64,000 bases of DNA from SLNP01 sp964568875 (GTDB taxonomy: Bacteria; Bacteroidota; Bacteroidia; Bacteroidales; VadinHA17), in NCBI GenBank assembly GCA_964568875.1, contig CAZMSH010000019.1, positions 1 through 64,000 of the forward strand, read 5' to 3'. Shown here one piece after another: positions 24,248 through 33,605 of this stretch (position 1 is its first letter; the number at the start of each line of letters is the position of its first letter). Position numbers and translations under genes: made by a program. The notes below the pieces were generated by a model, which was given only the letters and a program-made list of their open reading frames with translations, searched no databases and was not told the DNA's origin.

Positions 24248-25149
24248 TTGAGTATCTTCCAGGTAATGAGGTTGATAAGGATAAGTGGGACTTGTGTGTT
24301 TCATCAGTTCCGGGATGTAAGCCTTATGGTTTCTCATGGTATCTTGATATAATGGCACCAGGATGGGAGGCGCTGGTAGATGATGATTACGATTCGGTTT
24401 TTCCCGTGCCGGCATTCAGAAAATATGGATTCTACTATATTGCAACCCCTGTGTTCCTCCAGCAGCTTGGTATATTTTCTCCTGACAATAACATAGCAGC
24501 AAAGCTGGATGAGTACCTGGGTTTTATGCCTGAGTTCTACAGACTGATAGATCTTTGTATTGCACAGCTGCCCGAGGGCTCTGACTTTATGGTAACGGCG
24601 AGGGATAATTATGAACTCGATATTTCGAAGCCATATTCTAAGTTGTGGGAGGAGTACAGCTCTGATTGCCGCAGAAATATCAGACTGGCAATCGATGCTA
24701 AACAGCAGATCGAGGAGGACATCTCTCCTGCTGAAATGATAAGTCTTTTCAGGCAAAACAGCGGGCGGGGCCTCAGCGGGGTGAAAAAGCGGGATTACAT
24801 AAAACTATCTTCTTTGATGAAGTATTGTGCCGAAAACGGAAAGGGAAGGTTGCTGGGTGTGAGGAACAGCAAGGGAGAGCTTATTTATGGTGTCTTTATT
24901 GTTATTGTAAAGGGGTCGGTGACACTTCTTTTTACAGCCACCTCAGCCGAAAGCCGCGAGAAAAGAACAGGTTACCTTGTTGTAAATTCATTAATAGAAG
25001 AATACTGTGACAGCGACAGGATAATTGACTTTGCAGGCTCATCGATACCGGGAGTGGCTGACTATAATAAATCTTTTGGAAGCATCAGGGTACCTTATTA
25101 CAGGATCTTCCGCAACAGGCTTCCGTGGCCGGTAAAGTTGTTTAAATGA
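24244..25149 (+). CDS. GNAT/FemAB-like acyltransferase
   Basis: 301 aa without a signal or membrane segment. The pattern KPYGFSWYLDIMAPGWEALV near the start, YSKLWEEYSSDCRRNIRLA in the middle and LLFTATSAESREKRTGYLVVNSLIEEYC near the end is that of the double-GNAT, FemAB-related family that transfers acyl or aminoacyl groups in envelope biosynthesis. It is coupled to the deacetylase-like gene by a 4-nt overlap. Together they suggest deacetylation then re-acylation of the same surface glycan (inference). Confidence 0.7.
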   Translation: MIEYLPGNEVDKDKWDLCVSSVPGCKPYGFSWYLDIMAPGWEALVDDDYDSVFPVPAFRKYGFYYIATPVFLQQLGIFSPDNNIAAKLDEYLGFMPEFYRLIDLCIAQLPEGSDFMVTARDNYELDISKPYSKLWEEYSSDCRRNIRLAIDAKQQIEEDISPAEMISLFRQNSGRGLSGVKKRDYIKLSSLMKYCAENGKGRLLGVRNSKGELIYGVFIVIVKGSVTLLFTATSAESREKRTGYLVVNSLIEEYCDSDRIIDFAGSSIPGVADYNKSFGSIRVPYYRIFRNRLPWPVKLFK

Positions 25150-25201
25150 ATTGCGCTGACAGAGGGATCATCAGTGATGTCAGATAAAGACCGCCGGTAT
25201 C

Positions 25202-28200
25202 TTAAACCATTTCCATATTAACCTGACTTCTTCTTTCATTGAATTGTTTTGCCTGGAACATGAAGGCCTGAAGCCTCGAGTCGAGAGCTGTATCTTCCTG
25301 CCCGTCGAAGGCTATATTGACCCAGGGCAGGTCGTTGTAATCTTTCCTGAAGGTTTCTGATACCGCTGAGATGATTGTTCCCGGCATGCATGTGAATGGC
25401 AGCAGGTTGGCAACACCAGATATGAACTCCCTTGACAGCAGTGATGCGTTTCCAAGTGACAGGGGAGGGTCTCCGTCATAATGTTTATGGATATAGGGAT
25501 AACAGTACTCAAGTATTTCATGGATATGAGTGATTCCCCTTCTGTCGATCCGGTTTTTAACTCTGGCCGATACCCTTGAGGCAGTAATGTTCTGCGAAAA
25601 CTGCTGGATGTGAGCCTTAACAAATCCCTTTACACTCCGTTTCCACTTGCTGTCTCTTATATACCTGTAGGTGGAGTACAAAAGCCATTCAGAGAACGGC
25701 ATTATAAGTGTCTCAGCTCCCATCTGCTCAAGTCTTTCCACCAGCCTGCCGCTGCAGTAATGGTTGTCTCTCATGAAGATCTCGCCAACCACTGCTATTA
25801 CCGGTTTTCTGGGCTCTCCGGTAAGCGGTACCGTGTCGAACTCATCAGCGGCATCCTTCAGGATAGCGGCAAGGTTATGTGCTCCCTTTTCAACATCCTC
25901 TTCAAGCCTCTTAAGGTATTTGTAGTATACTTTATTTGCACTTCCCCTGGTGAGTTCATAGGGTCGCTTCTCCTGTATCATTTTCCTCAGGAAATCGACT
26001 GCCACGAATCCTTTCCATGTCAGAAGCCTGAATCTGACCGGATTGTCGACAGGCATTTCAGCGTAAGAAGTATCATTGCTGGGACTGACAATTTCCACTT
26101 CAGGAAGACCTATTCTCTCAAAGATTTGCTTCTGTAGTTTGTTATACTCACCGAATCGGCACGGACCGTTATGGTCTGGCATGAAGAAACTTACCTGTGA
26201 CGGGTTGATGCCTGGCTCCTGCAGTTTCTTCAGAAAGCTGCCGGTGGTGCATATCATTGGGAAGCACTCGGTGCCTGTGGTATATTTTCTGGCAAGCTCA
26301 ATCTCTCTTTCGGTCTGCATGGGAAGTACTTCCGACGGCGTTCCGCATGCGCGGCAGGCTGCAGAGATCATATAGGCTGCATCGTTCATATAGGGGAAGT
26401 AGAGAGTTCGAGGGTCACCGTTGGATAATACTTTTGCGTCTTTCTGTTTATCAGTTTTACTATCCCGCTGTTTTTCATAACCGCTGAGGCTGTCAAGAAA
26501 TGCTTCGATTCTGGTTATCATGCCGGCATCGGCGCTGTGCTCGTCAACTTCAAGATGCAGGAATGGCTTCCCCTTCATCTCCCTGTGAACAAAGTGCTGC
26601 AAAAAGGAATCCGGTCCGCATCTGAAATTGCCTATGTAGATTGCGTAGAGTCTTTCTGTTTTTGCCACTATTCGGGCCCCTGCAAGTATTTTCTGTCCAT
26701 TGGGCCAATACATGCTGTGATAATCATCAAATACATTCTCATCTTTCAGGGGGAGGTAATCAAGTGGTACCGGGATTATATCCATCCTGATGAGCTTCTC
26801 AATCAGGTCAAGGTTTAGTGAAGGATCTCCTGAATTATACGGCCGCCCTATAATGGCCATCGCCTGCCTGTCTGAAGGAAGGGAGGCAATTACTTCCTTA
26901 CCCCTGTCAATTACAGCCTTTTCGAATTCAGCCTGTGCAAGCCATGCCTGCCTGAGAGCTTTGTGACTATCTTTTTGGGGTATATTGAAGTTGGTTTTCA
27001 TAAAATCAGCCAGTTCCTGACTCCCTACTTTCGGATACCTGAAATGGAGTACGGGTGTCAGCATTTTTCCGGCGATATTTTTTTTATCGTGGAAGGCAGC
27101 TCCCAGCAGATATGAATAGGTTTGTATCCACGGGCAGTTACAGTTGGTTGTGGGGTTGTCGTCAGAGGCGGCTGCATTAACTATGAAAGGAGTGAAGATA
27201 TAATCGGCACCCTTTTCGTGCAGGTCGAGCAGATGACCGTGCATCACCTCGACAGGATAGCATGTCTCGGCCACCATTGTTTCCAGCGACCGGGTTATTA
27301 TCTTTCTGTCGGTGTCACCACTGATTATTACGCTGAAACCAAGCTTTTCGAAGAAGGTGCGCCAGAGTGGAAACTGCTGGTAATAAACCATCAGTCCCTT
27401 CGGAATACCAACTGTCAATTTGCCTGTATCAGGCTGCGGTTTATAATCACCGAGCAACATATTCTGCCGTTCAATAAAGTAGTTGGGGATATCTTTCCCT
27501 TTTCCCCTCCGTTCCCTCACATCATAATAGTCGCATCTGCCACCGTAGTAGAGAGGCTTCTTGTCTCCCTCGACCCTTACCCTGCGGATATCGCAGTGGT
27601 TATTGCACCTCCTGCATTCAAAATTGTCTGTTAAGAAGCTGCGGTTTCGTATTTCGAAGCCCTTGAAACGTGTCTTCTGTCCCTTTTTCATAGACTCCCT
27701 GGCAAGGATGGCTGCCCCTATTGCACCGGTTACGTCAAAGTGCGGAGGTACTGTAATTTGTTTGCCGGTGACCTTTTCGAAAGCCGACACCACTGATTTA
27801 TTGTTAGTCACACCACCCTGGAAGAATATTTTGTCACCAACAGGTTTGTTTCCTACTACCCTGTTAAGGTAATTATGCACTATCGAGTAAGCGAGACCCC
27901 CAACCAGGTTTTCGACAGGCTCTCCCTTTTGTGAATGCGAGTTGAGGTCTGACTCCATGAATACCGTGCATCGGTCACCCAGTTTTGAAGGAGACTTCGA
28001 AGCCAGGGCCATTTCGCCGAACTGTCCGACGATACTGATGCCCAGTTTCTCAGCCTGCTCTTCCAGGAAAGAACCCGTGCCGGCAGCACACACCTTGTTC
28101 ATCTCAAAATCTATTACAACGCCGTTCTGAAGCCTTATATACTTGGAGTCCTGTCCCCCGATCTCAAATATCGTGTCAACGGCAGGGTCATATGCAATTG

Positions 28201-29470
28201 CCGCTGTAGCCTGTGCGGTAATTTCGTTTCTTATGGCATCAGCGCCAATAAAGTCACCGGTCAGGTAACGCCCCGAACCGGTTGATCCGGCAGCAAGTAC
28301 TTCAACTCGTTCGCCTACTTCGTCGTATATCTCGCTGACGCCCTGTTTGATAGCTTCTATAGGTTTGCCTGCGGTCGGCAGGTATCTTCGTGCAATAACC
28401 CTGTTCTTTTCATCTATAAGCACCACATTAGTACTCAGGGAGCCTACATCGACACCCAGATAAACACCGGTCCTCATTACGCCGGGATCAAGCGGATGAA
28501 CATCCTTGACCGCCCTGTCACCCGGGTCCGTGAGGGGTTCCAGAAAAGCCTTCTGCCTCTGATCAGATTCAAGGTAGTCAGTAAGCTGTTTCATGCCCCT
28601 GAAGGGAGTTTTGCCGGAACCATTTTCTGTGGTATGCAGCAGAGCTCCTATAGCGCCCATTGAAGCATGGTATTCAGAAACGAGAAAATCCTCTTCACTT
28701 ATTCCGAGGACTTCCCGGAAGGCACGTACCATACCTTTGTTAGCTGCCACACCACCATTAAAGAGAACAGGGACCGGAAAGTGCTTGCCCCTTCCCAGGG
28801 TGCTCTTCAGGTTACGGGCAACAGCGAAGCAGAGTCCTGCCACAATATCATGAACCGGGGTGGCTATCTGCTGCAGATGGATCATGTCGCTCTTGGCGAA
28901 AACACTGCACCGACCTGCTATTCTGGGAGGTTTTTCCGATTTCATTGCGAGATCGCCAAACTCGTTAATAATTGACAGTCCGAGCCGGTTTGCCTGCTGG
29001 TCGAGGAAAGAACCCGTACCGGCAGCACAGAGATTGTTCATGGCAAAATCAGACAGAGATGAACTTTCGCTACCCCCGGAATTGTCCATGAAGATAAGCT
29101 TGGAGTCTTCACCACCCATCTCAATAATGGTCCTGACTTCAGGAAATAAGAAAGATGCAGAAGCTGACTGGGCAATTATCTCATTCACGAAGATGCCCCC
29201 GGTAAGCTCCGAGGCAAGCCTGCCCCCGGTTCCCGTATATGCTATTATACCAACTTTATCTGAAGGATAGGCGCTTAAAATATTATCCAGGGCTTCCCTT
29301 AGTGTATGGAAGGGCCTGCCATGACAGTAATGGTATCTGTTTTCCAGAATCTTCTTTTCATGGTCAAGTACTACCAGGTTCACTGATATTGACCCGATAT
29401 CGATACCAATATTGTACAAATGGTTTTCCTGAACTTTGAACAGTTCTGAAGAATGATCTGATGCGTTCAT
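25202..29470 (-). CDS. 2-hydroxyacyl-CoA dehydratase activase-like multidomain protein
   Basis: A very long protein of 1422 aa. Two BadF/BcrA-type ASKHA ATPase domains lie in tandem (about 20-275 and 335-600), each with GIDIGSISVNLV or GVDVGSLSTNVV phosphate loops and an NxxCAAGTGSFL motif whose Cys could ligate a bridging 4Fe-4S cluster. A DUF2229 domain follows (about 690-900) with GIPKGLMVYYQQFPLW, then a dehydratase-D-like region to the C-terminus. Activases drive one electron at low potential into hydroxyacyl-CoA dehydratases with ATP. This all-in-one form is common in anaerobes, but its physiological substrate is unknown. Confidence 0.88.
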   Translation of the reverse strand: MNASDHSSELFKVQENHLYNIGIDIGSISVNLVVLDHEKKILENRYHYCHGRPFHTLREALDNILSAYPSDKVGIIAYTGTGGRLASELTGGIFVNEIIAQSASASFLFPEVRTIIEMGGEDSKLIFMDNSGGSESSSLSDFAMNNLCAAGTGSFLDQQANRLGLSIINEFGDLAMKSEKPPRIAGRCSVFAKSDMIHLQQIATPVHDIVAGLCFAVARNLKSTLGRGKHFPVPVLFNGGVAANKGMVRAFREVLGISEEDFLVSEYHASMGAIGALLHTTENGSGKTPFRGMKQLTDYLESDQRQKAFLEPLTDPGDRAVKDVHPLDPGVMRTGVYLGVDVGSLSTNVVLIDEKNRVIARRYLPTAGKPIEAIKQGVSEIYDEVGERVEVLAAGSTGSGRYLTGDFIGADAIRNEITAQATAAIAYDPAVDTIFEIGGQDSKYIRLQNGVVIDFEMNKVCAAGTGSFLEEQAEKLGISIVGQFGEMALASKSPSKLGDRCTVFMESDLNSHSQKGEPVENLVGGLAYSIVHNYLNRVVGNKPVGDKIFFQGGVTNNKSVVSAFEKVTGKQITVPPHFDVTGAIGAAILARESMKKGQKTRFKGFEIRNRSFLTDNFECRRCNNHCDIRRVRVEGDKKPLYYGGRCDYYDVRERRGKGKDIPNYFIERQNMLLGDYKPQPDTGKLTVGIPKGLMVYYQQFPLWRTFFEKLGFSVIISGDTDRKIITRSLETMVAETCYPVEVMHGHLLDLHEKGADYIFTPFIVNAAASDDNPTTNCNCPWIQTYSYLLGAAFHDKKNIAGKMLTPVLHFRYPKVGSQELADFMKTNFNIPQKDSHKALRQAWLAQAEFEKAVIDRGKEVIASLPSDRQAMAIIGRPYNSGDPSLNLDLIEKLIRMDIIPVPLDYLPLKDENVFDDYHSMYWPNGQKILAGARIVAKTERLYAIYIGNFRCGPDSFLQHFVHREMKGKPFLHLEVDEHSADAGMITRIEAFLDSLSGYEKQRDSKTDKQKDAKVLSNGDPRTLYFPYMNDAAYMISAACRACGTPSEVLPMQTEREIELARKYTTGTECFPMICTTGSFLKKLQEPGINPSQVSFFMPDHNGPCRFGEYNKLQKQIFERIGLPEVEIVSPSNDTSYAEMPVDNPVRFRLLTWKGFVAVDFLRKMIQEKRPYELTRGSANKVYYKYLKRLEEDVEKGAHNLAAILKDAADEFDTVPLTGEPRKPVIAVVGEIFMRDNHYCSGRLVERLEQMGAETLIMPFSEWLLYSTYRYIRDSKWKRSVKGFVKAHIQQFSQNITASRVSARVKNRIDRRGITHIHEILEYCYPYIHKHYDGDPPLSLGNASLLSREFISGVANLLPFTCMPGTIISAVSETFRKDYNDLPWVNIAFDGQEDTALDSRLQAFMFQAKQFNERRSQVNMEMV

Positions 29471-29640
29471 GTCGTGTCATTTTAGTGAAGAATGAACCCA
29501 TGCCTTTATTTCCGGGGCTTGCGATGAAGAGCGTAACAGAAAGAACCTTCCCTCCTGTCAATGGGAATTTGGAAATCTTACTACCAAGATAACTATTTTT
29601 CTGAAATTCAAAAGGAAATAGTGATTATTATACTATGTTA

Positions 29641-30351
29641 TCAGATCAGTTCGATCTCCTCTTCATTATCTTTTTCGTGGAGATGACCATCGGCACATCT
29701 GATTGTCCTTCCCGGGAACCTTTTTATAATATTGTAATTATGAGTGGCAATCACTACGGCCCTTCCGGTGCGGCTTATCTCTGCAAGCAGAGATATGATT
29801 CCTTCCGATGTCTCCGGATCGAGATTACCTGTAGGTTCATCGGCAAGTATGATTTCGGGGTCGTTCAGGAGGGCCCTGGCTATGACAACTCTTTGCTGCT
29901 CTCCGCCAGAGAGCTGATGCGGCATTTTGTATCCTTTCAGTGAGAGGCCCGTCTTTTCAAGCACCTCTCCGATTCTGACGTCTGTCTCCTTCTTGTTTTT
30001 CCACCCCGTAGCCTTTAGTGCAAACTCAAGGTTCTCGTTTACCGACCTGTCGGTTAGCAGTTGAAAGTCCTGAAAGACTATACCAAGCTTCCTTCTGAGA
30101 TAGGGGATCTCTTTCCTTTTTATTTTGCCAAGATCGAAGCCTGCAATATAGCCGGTCCCTTCCTTAAGTGGCAGTTGCGCATTCAATGTTTTGATAAGGC
30201 TGCTTTTCCCGCTTCCGACACGACCGACAAGGTATACAAATTCACCCTTGTCTATCTTAAGAGATACATCGGAAAGTACAAGGTGATCATCCTGCCAGAT
30301 GCTGCATTGGTTGAGTTCGATAATAGTGTCGAGGGGATCAATCTTCTCCAT
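29641..30351 (-). CDS. ftsE: Cell-division ABC ATPase FtsE
   Basis: 236 aa. Walker A GRVGSGKSS (about 42-50), Q-loop in VFQDFQLL, signature LSGGEQQR, Walker B IILADEPTGNLDP and an H-loop VIATHN give a complete ABC ATPase. The sequence around the signature and the short C-terminus are those of FtsE, the partner of FtsX in regulating peptidoglycan hydrolases at the division site. FtsX is not next to it here. It is divergent from the TPR gene. Confidence 0.85.
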   Translation of the reverse strand: MEKIDPLDTIIELNQCSIWQDDHLVLSDVSLKIDKGEFVYLVGRVGSGKSSLIKTLNAQLPLKEGTGYIAGFDLGKIKRKEIPYLRRKLGIVFQDFQLLTDRSVNENLEFALKATGWKNKKETDVRIGEVLEKTGLSLKGYKMPHQLSGGEQQRVVIARALLNDPEIILADEPTGNLDPETSEGIISLLAEISRTGRAVVIATHNYNIIKRFPGRTIRCADGHLHEKDNEEEIELI

Positions 30352-30563
30352 CTTCCTTATTTTGTCGCAAAATAGCGAAAGATTGATAATTAACAGTTAT
30401 GTGTTGATAAAATCAATAATAAAGCATTCTGTGAGGCGTTTAATAATTGTAATTTTAAACTTTCTTACAGTAGCCGTGAAGGTGGTATTAATTATCAGTA
30501 GATTAAGAGGTTGCAGGTATGATAGAGGGACAGTTACACCTTGGTTTCAAAAACATTTTTGTC

Positions 30564-33500
30564 ATGAATAGAGGATTCAGAGAGATTTTAATAGTCTTAC
30601 TGCTGTTGATGCCATTGACAAATACGGCAGGTCAGGTATCTTTTAATTTGTCGGATAAGCCTTCAGACCTGGAGACCGGTATGAACCTTTATTCAAAGGA
30701 AAAGTACGCGGCAGCCATAAGGGTGTTCGACCGGATACTTGCCGATCAATCTGCTGAAGGAACCCTGGTCTCTGCTGAAGCAGCCTACTGGGGAGCTATC
30801 TCGGCGATGAAACTATATCACCCTGATGCTGAGCAGAGAATGCTGAAATTCATTGCTGCCAATCCCGAGAGTCCCCGCATAAATGAATCCTGGTTCGATC
30901 TGGGTGATTTCTTCTTTATTTCAAAGAACTACAGGAAGGCTGTTGATGCATACGAAAAGGTGTACAGGCTTGAGCTTGATCCCGGCAAACTGCCTGTCTA
31001 TTTCTTCAGGCTTGGTTATTCTCTGATGCAGCGCGGTGACAGGCCAAAGGCAATGCTGATGTTTTCGGAACTTAAGGATATAGATACTGAGTTCTCCTCT
31101 CCCTCGCTTTACTATTTTTCACACCTGGCATACGATGACCAGAAGTATCAGACAGCGATGGATGGTTTTATGAAGCTAAGGGAAGATGATACTTTCGGTA
31201 GTGTTGTACCTTTCTATATTGTACAGATTTTGTACATGCAGAAGGATTATGATGCTATTCTTGAGATGGCTCCGGGACTTCTCAGCCGTGCAGGCCGCGA
31301 CCGCGAAATAGAATTGTACCGCTTTATTGGCGATGCCTGCTACAACAAGGAAGATTATGCCGGGGCGGTGGAATACCTCGAGAAGTTTTCAGAGGCTGCC
31401 AGAATATCCTCTCGTGAGGATAAATATCAGCTTGCATACAGCTACTACAAAACAGGAGAGCCTGATAAGGCCATCAAACTGCTCAATGAAATATATGGTC
31501 CAAATGACCTGCTTAGTCAGAATGCCTGGATCGTTCTGGGAGCATGTTACCTGGAAAAGGATGATAAATACAGGGCCAGGCTTACTTTCGGAGCTGCCTC
31601 AAAGATGGATTTTGACAGGAGGCTGAAGGAAGAGGCGCTTTTCAACTATGCGAAGCTTACATACGAGACGTCTGCTTCACCCTTTGGTGAGGTGATAACG
31701 GCTTTTCAGGAGTATATTAACGAGTTTCCGGCATCGGCCAGGATAGATGAAGCATATAATTATCTGGTGTCAACCTATATTAAGGTTCGGAATTATCAGG
31801 CAGCCCTGAATTCACTCGACAAAATCTCACGCAAGGATGACAGACTGGAGGAAGCTTATCAGAAGGTTGCATTTTTCAGGGGACTGGAACTCTTCCGGAA
31901 CCTTCAGTTCGAGGCAGCAATAGATGTGCTTGACCGATCGCTGAAATATGCAAAACACAACCGTGAGATCAGGGCCCGGTCAATATACTGGAGGGGAGAA
32001 TCATACTACCGCTTAGGTGACTATGACCGTGCGGTGGCTGATTATCAAGAATATATGGGCATACCGGGTGCTTCAGCCACTGATGAGTACAAAATGGCAA
32101 GGTATAACCTTGGCTACGCTTGGTATAATACAGAAGAGTATCAGAAAGCTCTCAATATGTTTAAGATGTATGAATCTGATCCTGATAAGCGCAAACCGGA
32201 TGTGCTGGCAGATACACGAAACAGGATTGCTGACTGCTATTATATTGCCACAGAGTACAGCAGGGCTATAACCTATTATGATATGGTAATAGGTTATGGC
32301 AAGGTAGATGCCGATTATGCGATGTACCAGAAGGGATTTGCGCAGGGACTAATGAATAATCAGCCTGGAAAGGTTGAGACCCTTTCTCTTCTGATGAACC
32401 AGTTTTCGGGGTCATATCTGCTTGCTGATGCTCTTTTTGAGAGGGGCAGGGCCTATGTAGCAATGAATGACAACAGGAGGGGAGAGGCTGATTTTCTCGG
32501 CGTAATAAATAATCACCCTACCAGTGCGTTTGTGCCCAGGGCTCATGTTCAGCTGGGATTGCTTTATTACAATACAGGTGAAAACCAGAAAGCCATAGCA
32601 CAGTATAAGACAGTCATCGAAAAATTCCGCTCAACGGCTGAGGCGCGCAGTGCATTAACAGGTTTGAGAAACGTATTTGTCGACATCAATGATATTGACG
32701 GATATTTTACCTATATAAAATCTCTCGGAGGAGGTTATGCTGATGTAAACCTGTCAGAGCGTGATTCACTTCTTTTCAAATCGGGCGAGAATTTCTTCAT
32801 GACGGGTAATTGTGAAAGGGCGACTGAGGTATTCAGAAATTATCTGAAAGAGTTCCCGACGGGATTCTTTGTTACCAACGCCCGCTTCTATCTTGCTGAG
32901 TGTCTGTTTTCTGCAGGCAGTAATAATGAAGCACGTGAACAGTATCTCGAACTTCTCAAGGTGCCTAATTTTGAGTTTGCCGAGCAGGTACTCGGGGCTT
33001 TGGCAGATATTTCATTCGGTGAAGAGGACTTTGAACAGGCTTTGCTGTATTACGATCAGCTTGAAAAAACAATAAGCAGACCCGAGAGTCTCGTGAGAAT
33101 ATATGCAGGACAGCTGAGATCATCGGCGTGGTCAGGTGATGCTGTCAGGACTATTGCAGTGGCAGACAAGATTTTGAAAGCGCCTGACATGCCTGAAGAA
33201 CTTGTCAGAGAGGCTGCATTCCTGGGAGCTAAGGCACATTTAAGTCTCGACAGGAACCAGGAGGCCCTGAAGTATTTCAGGATGACTGCCGGAGAGGTAG
33301 TCAGTGCTGAAGGTGCGGAGTCGAAGTACAGGGTCGCAGACCTTCTGTTTAAAACAGGACAGACGGAGGAGTCTGAGAAAATTGTAAATGAGTTTATAGA
33401 ACTCAACACTCCTCATCAGTACTGGATGGCCAGGGTCTTTATCCTTCTTGCGGAGATAAGCATTGCAAAGGATGACAAGCTTACTGCCAGGGCTACATTA

Positions 33501-33584
33501 CAGGGCCTGCTTGACTATTACAAGATTGACGACGACGGCATACTGGACGAAGTCAGGGCCAGACTTGATGAACTTTCAAGATGA
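30564..33584 (+). CDS. Large exported tetratricopeptide repeat protein
   Basis: Starting at ATG 30564 (MNRGFREILIV) the product is 1006 aa with signal peptide (LLLLMPLTNTAGQ); the ATG 45 nt upstream would put extra residues before the signal and was rejected. The rest is repeated TPR-like helices, for example AYWGAISAMKLYHPDAEQ, NYRKAVDAYEKVYRLE, DYAGAVEYLEKFSEAAR and NQKAIAQYKTVIEKFRS, about 20 to 25 repeats by eye. Such proteins work as scaffolds in the periplasm, often with outer-membrane assemblies. A beta-barrel protein follows 21 nt later, so the pair probably forms a complex. Confidence 0.8.
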   Translation: MNRGFREILIVLLLLMPLTNTAGQVSFNLSDKPSDLETGMNLYSKEKYAAAIRVFDRILADQSAEGTLVSAEAAYWGAISAMKLYHPDAEQRMLKFIAANPESPRINESWFDLGDFFFISKNYRKAVDAYEKVYRLELDPGKLPVYFFRLGYSLMQRGDRPKAMLMFSELKDIDTEFSSPSLYYFSHLAYDDQKYQTAMDGFMKLREDDTFGSVVPFYIVQILYMQKDYDAILEMAPGLLSRAGRDREIELYRFIGDACYNKEDYAGAVEYLEKFSEAARISSREDKYQLAYSYYKTGEPDKAIKLLNEIYGPNDLLSQNAWIVLGACYLEKDDKYRARLTFGAASKMDFDRRLKEEALFNYAKLTYETSASPFGEVITAFQEYINEFPASARIDEAYNYLVSTYIKVRNYQAALNSLDKISRKDDRLEEAYQKVAFFRGLELFRNLQFEAAIDVLDRSLKYAKHNREIRARSIYWRGESYYRLGDYDRAVADYQEYMGIPGASATDEYKMARYNLGYAWYNTEEYQKALNMFKMYESDPDKRKPDVLADTRNRIADCYYIATEYSRAITYYDMVIGYGKVDADYAMYQKGFAQGLMNNQPGKVETLSLLMNQFSGSYLLADALFERGRAYVAMNDNRRGEADFLGVINNHPTSAFVPRAHVQLGLLYYNTGENQKAIAQYKTVIEKFRSTAEARSALTGLRNVFVDINDIDGYFTYIKSLGGGYADVNLSERDSLLFKSGENFFMTGNCERATEVFRNYLKEFPTGFFVTNARFYLAECLFSAGSNNEAREQYLELLKVPNFEFAEQVLGALADISFGEEDFEQALLYYDQLEKTISRPESLVRIYAGQLRSSAWSGDAVRTIAVADKILKAPDMPEELVREAAFLGAKAHLSLDRNQEALKYFRMTAGEVVSAEGAESKYRVADLLFKTGQTEESEKIVNEFIELNTPHQYWMARVFILLAEISIAKDDKLTARATLQGLLDYYKIDDDGILDEVRARLDELSR

Positions 33585-33605
33585 AAAAGAGCGGAGACTA
33601 AAGAT

